Positions 17,115 through 26,600 of a stretch of 33,989 nt of DNA are shown here, in pieces. Each line of letters opens with the position of its first letter. The first letter of the stretch is position 1. Source of the stretch: Asparagopsis taxiformis (lineage: Eukaryota > Rhodophyta > Florideophyceae > Bonnemaisoniales > Bonnemaisoniaceae); assembly GCA_030407315.1 (NCBI GenBank), contig JALQPE010002411.1:1-33989 (forward strand). The letters run 5' to 3'. The notes under the pieces were generated by a model. The model saw nothing but the letters and a program-made list of their open reading frames with translations. It ran no database searches and was not told the DNA's origin. The translations under genes and the position numbers were made by a program.

Positions 17115-19354
17115 TTAGAGGGAATCAGAATTGTCTTTTCTGTGAAACGGAATATTTTATTGATAAAATAAGGTGTTTTGTCACGCTGGTGTGTCACGCT
17201 GGGAAAGAGGAGTAGTACTTGTTCCATGTAGATGGTGGATCATGTTCCAGCAATAGAAGCCATGGGCGTGTTGATAAATTACTGCGTGACATATTAAATA
17301 TGAATTAGTATATGAATAATAGTTTAAAGAGATGAAATTGAAAAATTTGGATTGAATAGTGTGGTACGTCACGGATTATTTATGGAGTCGGAGCGGAAAT
17401 TTTGGGAATGAATAGTTTGCAGAAGGCTAGAAGCAGTAAATCCATGGAAGAGCTGCTGAATACTCCCCTATTCTCTGGCATGGAGTAGTACCGTGCACGG
17501 AGAGCAGAGACTATTGCATGGGCAACATATGTAGTGTAGTACGGGCGAAGTTTAAAGTTCCTCAAAATGAGGCTATTTTGAAACACAATAAAATTTCTAA
17601 ACATATTCATGAAATACTGTACCAGAGCTGGGATGTAATGATCTCAAAAACATTTGATTTTAAATTTATTGTATTCCAGCCGTACAATGTTGGATAGCCA
17701 TACCGCCATACTATCTGTACGTGGCTGTAATGAACTTATCCGCCGCCGTGCCTCCAGTGGCACAACATGGAGAGACATTTTTGTCCTCATGAATGGCTCC
17801 TTGCACCTTTCCAGTTGAAACTGGAAAGCAACATTGCATTATGGTGAGTTCATCATAGAACGTGGCACTATTACTCATGGAAGAGTCGAATTGGCCGTGC
17901 GTGGCGATCATGTTCGTGAACATTTCCAGTGGCATTGTCGGCAGCTTCGAAATTTACTGTTACAGTGTCTTAGGACATCTAGCGGAAGTTTAAAAGTTCA
18001 CATACATTCTTGGGAAGCATTTGTGCGCGAGGGAGGAAGATCTTCCTACATCGCTATGTATTCTGAAGCGGATCAATTGCATACGATTCGGTGCTGATGA
18101 GCAGCTGATCAAGGTTCGTAAAGAGCGAGCTACGATACGAAAACTATCTGTACTGGGAGTCTATGACAGTGAGCAAGCTTGCGTTGAAGGTTAACTGTGC
18201 ACGTGTATTGGTACTGCAAGTGAGTACAACTGCCGAGGTGTGTATCAATGGGAATCATGAAAGAACTGATCACTGGTCACACAATTTTTATACACAATGA
18301 TAGGACAGGTTTCCAGGGAGCATTTCTGCGCGAGGAAGCAGTGATTGATTATGAATCAATGCAACTGAAAAACGATCTATGGTGGAGAAAAGTTATCCAA
18401 GATTTGTCCATTTATATTGTGAAAGGAGTACGATGCACGCAAAATCATTGCAGTAAATGTGCAAACGAATACACGCTTCGAAGGATAAATACTACTAACG
18501 TGTCTTTCTGCTCCAAAAACTACAGCAGTTAAAGTGTATGGGAAGATCGTGAGCTATCCCCAATATTTATATGTATATGCACATGCCGTGGTATTACGGA
18601 AATCTGGAAGCACCGATCGTCATATTAATGTAAGACTGTGTGCTAGTATTTACAAGCGCACTCGGTCGTGAACAAGAATCCTTCAAGATCGCTGCAGTGA
18701 TTGTATCATGATGTTAGCGTCTATACAATTGTATGACCTCAGTACGCTTCCCTTCTTCCGTAAGCAATTGTTTATATGCTAGCAAAGGACTAACGAACGA
18801 AAGCCTATGTATACTCAGTCATCAATGCAGTACATCATAGTCCATATTTGACTACTTTCCATGTGCTGTTTACGTGTTGCTGGCCTAATACTTGTCTGCT
18901 TGAAGTGGACAATTCAGGTTCCACATCAGGTGACAGATGGGATTCCAACACATATTCTCATGTGTGAGAGAGAGAGAGAGCTATGCGCACACTGTGACAC
19001 ACATATTGATAGATACTGCAGGAAGGTTCTGTGCACTTGGAGAAGTGGGAAATGCCGAATAGATACGTTCACTCATAGGTGTGAAGTGATCGAAAAGTCC
19101 TGCAGATGAATCTGATTTCAACGTAACAACAGAGATATCTATAGTATCAGCTTTACATCAACATATCGAAAATGCACTGTCCATTTCATGATGAGCCGAC
19201 TAGATGCAGTTCGAACTGATCGGCAACCTGGACTCAACATATTGTAGCTACTCATAAAATGAACACAACAACTGAACTTCTATCTTGTACTAAATTTCGG
19301 TTTGCTCCGTTTACGTATCTACCAGCTGAGCCTTTTTCCATGCCATGCGAACTA
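17115..19354. other. 2.2-kb AT-rich stretch without a recognisable gene
   Basis: Only short frames (under 100 codons) lie here on both strands, with no domain pattern, no consistent start context and stops in all frames. A (GA)n microsatellite lies at 18966-18980. It may contain introns or upstream exons of the incomplete genes on either side, but I cannot support any. Confidence 0.6.
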
Positions 19355-19837
19355 TTAGTCTGCACTTTCTGTAAACGAAATCTCATTTGCATCCCAAGCG
19401 TAGAATGACGGACCAAGCTCCCCTAGCGAAGAAGGTGGGGTTTCTACACCAGTGGAAGGGTAATTGTATGGTAGTTGTGCCTTGTTTTCGTCGATCCTGA
19501 CCTTATAAATGACAACTAGACATTGTCCCATAGGTGAAAAATCTGCCAGATTCGTACCGTGAAGTATGCGTCGCACTGTAGACTTCTCCTCAGGACCAGG
19601 TGGTGCAAGCTGACCAAGCCCCACAACCTCCCCTTCGACCAACAGTTTCACATCACACCCAGGACGCAGCTTCTCACCTATTGAGACATACTGGTTTGTG
19701 ACTTGCTGTTGTTGCAGAGCTGCAGTGCTTCCATTTACTGCGTCTTCCTCAGGCAAGACCACATTGGAGGATGAGTTCTTTCGCGTTACAGGATGTGGAA
19801 TCATACGGTAGTACTTTTGAGAAGCATTAAAAACCAT
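19355..19837 (-). CDS. Hypothetical protein, possible second exon of the reader-like gene
   Basis: 160 codons from ATG 19837. The first third is polar with a QQQQ run. The second part has a compact beta-rich pattern: CDVKLLVEGEVVGLGQL, then HGTNL, CLVVIYKVRIDENKAQLP and FYAWDANEISF. This faintly resembles the small C-terminal module of plant transposase-associated proteins (value-of-expression, 'HG', then a 'W' strand), which I know from memory only and could not test. It starts 47 bp after the end of the frame at 19885-20379 on the same strand. A TTTCAG just before it could be a splice acceptor joining the two. A free-standing gene is also possible. Confidence 0.4.
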   Translation of the reverse strand: MVFNASQKYYRMIPHPVTRKNSSSNVVLPEEDAVNGSTAALQQQQVTNQYVSIGEKLRPGCDVKLLVEGEVVGLGQLAPPGPEEKSTVRRILHGTNLADFSPMGQCLVVIYKVRIDENKAQLPYNYPSTGVETPPSSLGELGPSFYAWDANEISFTESAD

Positions 19838-19884
19838 AGAAGAGTTCTTTCTTCTGAAGTTCTGAAATCTCCTTCAAGTGGACA

Positions 19885-20379
19885 TTAACTCAGAGTTAGA
19901 TATTTGCCCTCCACACTGAAGGTATTTCTAAGAAGTTTGACGACACTCATTCTGAGCTCCCCCTTAATAGTCAACGTATCAAACTCAGCTATGACAGAGT
20001 CTGTCGGTATGAAATCACGCCAGGGTTTCGGCGTTTTCGACGGATCGGATGTCAAGTAGGATGGACTGTATTTGCTCCGAAACACATCTCTCCCTGTCAG
20101 AGGCTCGTACCAATGCACTTCCAGACTTGCAGCATTTCCTTGGAAGTCTTTCAGAATTTGACATATCCGCCCTATCCAAAACGGGCATGCGTCTGTACGA
20201 GTCTCGGGGTGTACAGCAACAAATCGGTTGAGCTCATAACCGTATCTATTTTGGATTTGCTCTGGTGAATATATATCATCAGTACTTACGAAGTTCGGGA
20301 GCTCTGCAGAGACAGGTTCTCCAGATCGCCAACGTTTTAGTTCCACACATGTGTTCAAGTTCCAATGAAACGGGTCCAC
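19885..20379 (-). CDS. Hypothetical protein with a BAH/chromo-like small-barrel pattern, N-terminus incomplete
   Basis: The frame has coding character but no ATG near its start. It opens with GTG at 20379 and stays open into the palindrome array upstream, so the true 5' end is unknown. Residues of about 45-140 read YGYELNRFVAVHP, then CPFWIGRICQI, SLEVHWYEP, PWRDFIPTDSVIAEFDTL and GELRMSVVKLLRN. A 'PFW-G-I ... V-WY' strand pair followed by a 'P-D-VI' strand and a basic helix is a layout seen in small chromatin-reader barrels (BAH, chromo, Tudor) and in several transposon-encoded proteins. Family assignment is tentative. It may be spliced to 19355-19837. Confidence 0.45.
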   Translation of the reverse strand: MDPFHWNLNTCVELKRWRSGEPVSAELPNFVSTDDIYSPEQIQNRYGYELNRFVAVHPETRTDACPFWIGRICQILKDFQGNAASLEVHWYEPLTGRDVFRSKYSPSYLTSDPSKTPKPWRDFIPTDSVIAEFDTLTIKGELRMSVVKLLRNTFSVEGKYLTLS

Positions 20380-20428
20380 TCTGGACTGGAAAACATCAGA
20401 GGCAACACTACGGTGTTGAGAATGAAAA

Positions 20429-20777
20429 CAGACAGTAAATTTACTGTCTGAGACAGTAAAAATTACTGTCTGGCCAAGACAGTGCGCGGAGACAGTAAAA
20501 TTTACTGTCTGGAAATTTCAGAATACTGCTGCAGCAGTAAACTGGCACGAAATCTGGACAGTACCAAAAACAGTAAAATTTACTGTCCAGAACAGTAAAT
20601 TTTACTGTCCGGAAGTGTTGCCGCCAGACAGTATGTGCAGACAGTACATTTTACTGTCTGAGACAATACATTGTACTGTATTACTGCACTGTCTGGGGAA
20701 ATCTGTAGACAGTAGTGTAGATAGCAAATTGTATTGTCTGCGGGTAGTACCGTGCATTGTTTGACAACACTGTCTGG
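20429..20777. repeat. Array of short GACAGTAAA/TTTACTGTC palindromes
   Basis: At least six palindromes of one theme lie within about 260 bp. There is a perfect 22-bp palindrome with arms CAGACAGTAAA (20429-20450), 21-bp odd palindromes at 20451-20471 and 20490-20510, others at about 20570-20590 and 20591-20610, degenerate ones to about 20700, and isolated GACAGT/ACTGTC half-sites to 20777. TACTGCTGCAGCAGTA (20524-20539) is a separate palindrome. It lies between the reader-like minus-strand frames and the + strand gene at 21309, so it may be a divergent control region or the subterminal binding-site array of a transposon. Confidence 0.85.
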
Positions 20778-21308
20778 TGGAGTGGACTTAGAGGAATATG
20801 GAGCATAGTGTTGGTGTGAAGGTAATATTGGAATGGTGTGTGGTATACGACTATATTAATTGTGATGGTGCTTTACAGATAGTTGGGTGCGGGGAAGCTA
20901 GATGCTGAATAGGAAGTTGTAGAAAGGAAGATTGGGAGAACAGAACATATCTGGTTTGTCTCACGTAAGGAGAGAATGTACAGAGTAGCTATAATATGTT
21001 GAGTTTAGCATTTCAAATTATACCTATCTATCTTTGCATTGAAAGTGTCTAGTAGGAGACGTCAGTCTGGTAGCGAGGTGTGGTATGCACAGGACGTGGG
21101 TGGTGGCAAAGGAAAGAATACGCACCATCCACCACTAAATTATGAAAAATAAACGTTACGGAGCACTGGGAAGCATTATTATTATGTAGAGTAGACCAGG
21201 ATGGATGCATCCACTGAAATGATATTTGCTACAACACTGCTGTACTAAGCGTGACATCCTTCCTTCAAAGCAATTCTCCTTTTAGCAAACTCCAATTGCA
21301 AGGTCAAG
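20778..21308. other. Gene-free sequence upstream of the coiled-coil gene
   Basis: No open frame of note. This is the presumed 5' flank and promoter region of the gene starting at 21309. I see no unambiguous TATA box at a suitable distance. Confidence 0.5.
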
Positions 21309-22835
21309 ATGAATCCCGAAACCTCCGTAAGCATCGCCGCATTTTCCGAAATAACGCGTGAGGGCTTTTCGAACATCACTGCAGAGTTGAAAGCCCTGAG
21401 TGATAAAATGGATGCCGTCGAGAAGAGCACCATTCAATTACGCGAGACTCTCGGAAATGTCGCCAAGACTGTCTCCATGCTAAACACCGATATGCAGGAG
21501 GTCAAGAGCATCGTCGATGGGCTTCTGAGCCAGGGACAAGGACATCCGAAGAAGATCGCCTCCGAGAAGGACAGGGAACGTCTCCGCATTGCGCAGGACG
21601 CGGAGAAATCGTTCACGTTCGAAATGGTGTGTGCTGTGCTGTGTGCTGTTGTTCCAACGTACACGAAGGCAATGGTGGATAAGAGGGATAGGCATTTCAA
21701 CGGATGCCAGCTAATCAATACGCTGATGTTCGCCAGGCAGAGCAATGAGCGAAAGGATGTGTTCAATAGGACGCTTGCCGGCCGGAACCACATTGAATTG
21801 CGCTGCCAAGTTGTGACCTCTTTAATCAAGAATACGTGTCAAAACAATTCTTTCAGACAGGGAGGAGACCGTTCCAGCTCCAATGGAACGTCGGAAGGTA
21901 TCGAACGGTGGAGGGCGCGGGGGTATGTGACTACCGGGACCATTGAGGAGACAATTCGCGGAACGGACTCTGCTCGCATGGATGGAATGCATGGGACGTC
22001 CGAGGGAAGTGATGGGGCCGCTCGAAAGCAGAAGCGAAGAAAGGTTGGTGACAATGGGCCGTTGCACAGAAAGGAGGTAGGCATCACTGTGACGAAATCG
22101 GCACTGACGGCAGTGACCGGGTTTATGAACAAGTCCAGAGATCATGTGCGAAACCGGTTCATCCGAGATCTTGGATTCTTTCTATACAGTGGGTTTCAAG
22201 GTTCAGTCCGAATGGAGCATCATTTGCACGACGGTGGGCTGGACATTGAGTCAGTTCCAAGTCTGTACTCGGCGCAGAGGAAAATGAATGCAGCGGAGCG
22301 TGCAGCAATGGATGACAAGAATATGAAGATTCTTCGCGACTTCATTGCAGTGCGAAAAGAAATGCTATTCAAAGTCGAGTACGAAGTTCAAATAATTGGA
22401 GAACCGGACAAGAGGTTTTTGACTAGGAGGATCAATTTAGTAGAGGTTGCACTGAACTTTGCAGTCGCCTACATGCAATGTTCTGATAAGAACATGTTCC
22501 TGCGACGTTCAGAATACTCCTTGCAATTCATCTACATACTTGCATACGGGTTCCGAACGATTTTGAAATTTCAAAGTGGAACAGAGGTGGAAGGAGCGCA
22601 AATCCGGGAAATCAATGAAGCAGTGAAACTGCTTCTTCCCGGGGAGCGGGTGAGTAGTCGGTTCATGAATGAGGAGGTTTTGACTATATCGCGTGATAGA
22701 TATGAAGAACTGAATGTAGACGATGGGGGGGAATCAGTGCTGGAGGAGAGCTTCAGGTCTATGGAAGAGGACGGAGGAGATGCAGAATATGTGAAGGTAT
22801 TCGTCGATGATGAAATCGAGAATGAAGGGGAGTAG
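21309..22835 (+). CDS. Unrecognised 508-residue coiled-coil protein
   Basis: A clean frame from ATG 21309 (AAG before it, fair eukaryotic context) to TAG 22833-22835. Residues of about 10-75 have heptad hydrophobics (FSNITAELKALSDKMDAVEK and on to MQEVKSIVDGLL), so a coiled coil for oligomerisation is likely. Residues of about 105-190 form a possible helical domain. A Gly/Ser/Arg-rich linker follows, with RKQKRRKVGD near 240-250 as a nuclear-import-like cluster. A second helical domain spans about 250-445 (GITVTKSALTAVTGFMNKSRDHVRNRF, then VEVALNFAVAYMQCSDKNMF). The C-terminus is acidic. No family is recognised. It is undamaged and lies in the same orientation 0.85 kb upstream of the methylase-SET gene, so the two may belong to one module. 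A poly(A) signal lies 45 bp after the stop. Confidence 0.75.
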   Translation: MNPETSVSIAAFSEITREGFSNITAELKALSDKMDAVEKSTIQLRETLGNVAKTVSMLNTDMQEVKSIVDGLLSQGQGHPKKIASEKDRERLRIAQDAEKSFTFEMVCAVLCAVVPTYTKAMVDKRDRHFNGCQLINTLMFARQSNERKDVFNRTLAGRNHIELRCQVVTSLIKNTCQNNSFRQGGDRSSSNGTSEGIERWRARGYVTTGTIEETIRGTDSARMDGMHGTSEGSDGAARKQKRRKVGDNGPLHRKEVGITVTKSALTAVTGFMNKSRDHVRNRFIRDLGFFLYSGFQGSVRMEHHLHDGGLDIESVPSLYSAQRKMNAAERAAMDDKNMKILRDFIAVRKEMLFKVEYEVQIIGEPDKRFLTRRINLVEVALNFAVAYMQCSDKNMFLRRSEYSLQFIYILAYGFRTILKFQSGTEVEGAQIREINEAVKLLLPGERVSSRFMNEEVLTISRDRYEELNVDDGGESVLEESFRSMEEDGGDAEYVKVFVDDEIENEGE

Positions 22836-22879
22836 TATCGGATGAAACCAGTTTCGGTGTAGTAGACGAAGAATGAAGA

Positions 22880-22885
22880 AATAAA
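22880..22885 (+). promoter_or_regulatory. Candidate poly(A) signal
   Basis: AATAAA 45 bp downstream of the stop of the coiled-coil gene, on the same strand and at a plausible distance. Confidence 0.5.
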
Positions 22886-23110
22886 ATTTCTGTTGAGTTG
22901 AATTTTGTAATAGATGGAAGTAGATAGATGCGAGACATCAGGAAACCAGTCAGACGATAGTGTCAAGTCGAAGGAAAAGCGCAGAGACAGGTAGTGGAAT
23001 AGTCGAAGTAAGAAGGGGCGAGGGTATCCGTCTTTACTAGAAATTGATGGCCACAGGAGCTCTAGAATGGAATACCCAGGAACAGGATAACTACGGATAG
23101 GTGTGCTTTA

Positions 23111-23410
23111 TCATTTTTGCTCCGGACTGCAGGTGGCAGGTGGAGGAGAGGGTGGGTGGGTAGTGTCTGAATCCGCATTGAAGCCAAGACGAGAGATAGC
23201 CTCATAGCCAATGTCTTCAAGCTCCTGGCATATAGTAGTACCACTGAAAATACAGCAAGGTAAGCGTAGATGTAGTGTACCAAACGTCTCTGCGGTTGAT
23301 AGAGGCTGGAAAGTGCTGTAACAAGCTCGGCGCTGAATACGTCTCCACAGTAACGAAAACGTTGCTCCATAAGTAACAGTAGCCTTATCACGTAGGTGGA
23401 AAGAGTCCAC
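23111..23410 (-). pseudogene. Possible coding remnant, unknown
   Basis: A 99-codon minus frame starting at GTG with no ATG reads SFHLRDKATVTYGATFSLLW, then a Thr/Phe/Leu-rich middle and CQELEDIGYEAISRLGFNAD before a Pro-rich end. The composition looks protein-like, but a stop lies 10 codons upstream and no family is recognised. It is either a fragment of an old gene or chance. Another minus frame over the same bases (23062-23463) looks less plausible. Confidence 0.25.
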
Positions 23411-23683
23411 GATTGGACTACAAAGATACGCTTAGAGATGTTACGGGGCCCAATAAATTGCATGGAAAAATATTTTGAGTATTACTTTAGTATTACATTG
23501 ATTATTGAGCTAACAGTCGATGTAGTTATCTTGTAAAGGTTCGGACAGGGGTGGAAAGGAAACAGCCACCGAAGTGCTACCACTCGCTGACACTTTGTTT
23601 TAAACAACCAACTTCTGCTTTGCGCCACCCTGGTCAAGCAGCAACCAACTATCCCTTTCTTATAAACTCTACCTTTGTTCGCC

Positions 23684-26600
23684 ATGGAAGGAACGTTCCA
23701 CAATCACGGTGAAAAGCACGACGGATGGGTGTTCATCGACCCCAATCAAGTCAGCAAATTCGTATCGATTCGCGATGTTGATGCAAGTCATGTGGAAGCG
23801 CTCATGGAGAGCATTCGCAACAGCGGTTATGACACAGCTCATCCCGTGACTGGCAGGTTTCGAGAAGGCGTTCTGGAGATATTGGATGGAGCGCACCGCT
23901 GCATGGCAATTGTACGTGGAATGGAGAAGGGCGTCTTTCCTCCTGGCGTTACGATTCCTATGCGAGAAGAGTCTATCGTGGCGGACACCAACAGCAGTAC
24001 TGCTGTTGTGCTGGACCGTGTGAGAGCGACGACATCCAACGACATTGCAGGCCTGCAAAGGCGCATGATGTTTGTTGAGTATCTGATGATCGCCGTTGAT
24101 CTCAGAGACGAGTACTGGGTCCAAAACGGAAAGGACAAGTACGCTCATATTTCGTCTGTGAGGATGGCCGATGTGTTGGGCTGGATCAAATCCTGCGATA
24201 CAAGCGGCCAAATTGCTTCAAGCCTGAGTGGTAAACCGCAGTACAGCTCATGCATGTCTATCCTGGCTGTGCTTCGGCCGTATCACCGAGCAGAAGATTC
24301 GAGTTCGATTGATTTGCGTCTGTGGCAAATGTTTTGTCATGCATGGGGACTCAATGCAGAGATGGGTGATTCTCCGAGGATGGTTGAGTTTCCGAAACAG
24401 GTGGGGGTGACTAGTTCTCGTGCCGTCGAAATGTTTGGCAAGACACCCCGCGGAGAATTGTCCTCTCCACTGAACCGCGAACTGCTTTCGAGCAGGTACT
24501 TTCTAGACGGCGCTACATCCGACATGCAAGATTCTTTGCAGGCTAGCCAGAAGCGGTTCAGGAGGCTGATGGTTATGATGTGCCAGTGTATCTTGGCTAT
24601 TCGCAGTAAGGAGATGGGCAGTGCGCCATCTAGGCGGGCCAGAGCCACATCCGGGGCCATTGGTGGTGGTGGAATGGTTGGAATTGCAACATCCAGTGCG
24701 CAAGCCAACGAGCTTGGATTTGTTGTCGACCGTGTGTTAGCTGCGTGGGATACCGGGGCAAGAGTGTTGGGGTATGAGGATGTTGAATCGATGTGCTGGC
24801 CGTTCATGGTATTCGATCCTGCGAGCCTTTGCTTCAGGTCACTCCCGAATCGGTCTGATGGCTGCGCGGTCGAGGAGCATCGGAAAAACCTGACCATTGT
24901 CCCGAAAACTGTAGACAGTGAAAACGGGTTCTGTGCCGACCTTCCAGTGGCTGTGGATGCAAGGCTGCGATCATTGACAAGCGCCTTCCTGCTGTCGATA
25001 CGCCAATGTGTCACTGAGGTGAATGTGTTCGCCGAGCGTGGTCAGCTGATGCAGAGACTTCGAGCCTTGCTTTTCGACACTCCTGACAAGTTCGGATTGA
25101 ACTCGTTCATGCGAGCCAAGTTGAACACGTCTCATGCCCTGGATGGTCAGAGGAGGCTGAAGGCTTGGTTATTGCGAACCCGAGAGCAACGAAAGCTTCC
25201 TCTGACCATGGATGAGTTGCACAGTCTTGAGGATACGCCCGAGCCTGGCATCCTTGAAGGTGTACCTGCGCAGATGGAAATATCCGCAGCAGTGCCAAAC
25301 AATGGCAGCGAGGATATAGAAGAGGATAGTCTGGAGCCACAGAGGAAGAAGGCTAGGCTGGAGCGCGGTGGTGGAGAGGACGATAATGCGGCGGTTGCTA
25401 GCGAAACAGCAACAAGAGAAGGTGCGGCCGAGGATGACGCTATGGAGGTTGACACTGTATCGCCTACAGAAGCACCGCTCGTTGACGTCGGAAAGGAATC
25501 CAAGCCGGAATATGTCACCAAGCTGGAAGCTGTGATGGGGCGTTACATTCACACTGTGAATTGTGACGCTACTGATGTAGCCAAAGAGGTGGAGGACAAA
25601 ATTAGTTTCCTGGAAGATGGTGTGTTGGAGGACAGTGTTCAGCTTGTGCTCACTGATCCTCCATTCAACACGAGGCGGGAAGGCGGCAGAGAAAACTCGG
25701 AGTACGATATTCTGGAGCCGGAAGAGTTGGCGAGTGTTGCGTGTGAAATAGTTCGAGTTCTTCGGCCTGGCGGTCATGCTCTAATCTATTCCAGCGTGCG
25801 CCAACTCGTGGCATGGATGGATGCAATCAGAAATGCCGAGCCTGGCAAGATGATTGTGGACAGTGTTCCAGTCGTGCTATCTCGCCGACCACACAGCTTT
25901 ACGTCCAATCCATCGACGAAAACGTGCACACTTCATAATATGCACGATTTCGTTATCCATGCGTATAAGCGGGGGAAGGGTATGGCTGCATATGATATGG
26001 TGGATTACAGGTTGCACAATCCGGACATATCGAGGCACCCTGGGTTCACCAACGCGATTGACAACGTTCCGAGGTTGTCGGCTGGTGAAGCTCAATACGA
26101 TGGGCAGAACAACCGACTGCGCCATGAGCAGAAGGCGTTGACCACTCTTCGTGAGCTTCTGGAACGATTTTCGAAGCAGAACGATATCGTGATGGATTTC
26201 TTCTCGGGAACATACAGCACAGCCATAGCGTGTATGACGTTGAGGGATGGTACGTATCGTCGGTTCATTGGGTGTGAGAAGGAAAAAAGGTGCCACGATG
26301 CATCGCAGGAGTCGATACTGCATGCTTTCGTCAGTGAGGTGAAAGCCGGGCGATATGGGGGGATCTTGCAGCGTGAGGTGGAGAGTATTCTTGGGGACGA
26401 GTCGGTACCGGTCACAGGAAAAGCTCCAAGGCTTCGTCAGAAGCACATCTCAGATGCACCAGAAGGTTTGCCTGCTGTGACAGCATTGCCGAACCATCTG
26501 CTTGTGTTCGTTGCGTCAATGAAGAAGGACGGGTCGATGCTTCACAGATTGAGCGGGGTGCCTATGGACCAGTGGCCGGCCGAGGACATGCACTCGTTTT

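Noticed and set aside
17834..18532. + strand frames of 87 and 94 codons
   Set aside because: No domain, no conserved context, interrupted on both sides; indistinguishable from chance in AT-rich sequence.
23062..23463. 133-codon minus frame
   Set aside because: Less protein-like than the overlapping frame at 23111-23410, and neither has a convincing start; only the latter is kept, at low confidence.
23661..23666. TATAAA as promoter of the methylase-SET gene
   Set aside because: It lies only 18 bp before the ATG, so a start site about 30 bp downstream would fall inside the coding sequence.
23669..26446. Minus-strand frames of 180-225 codons under the methylase-SET gene
   Set aside because: Shadows of a 1155-codon gene with clear domains on the + strand.
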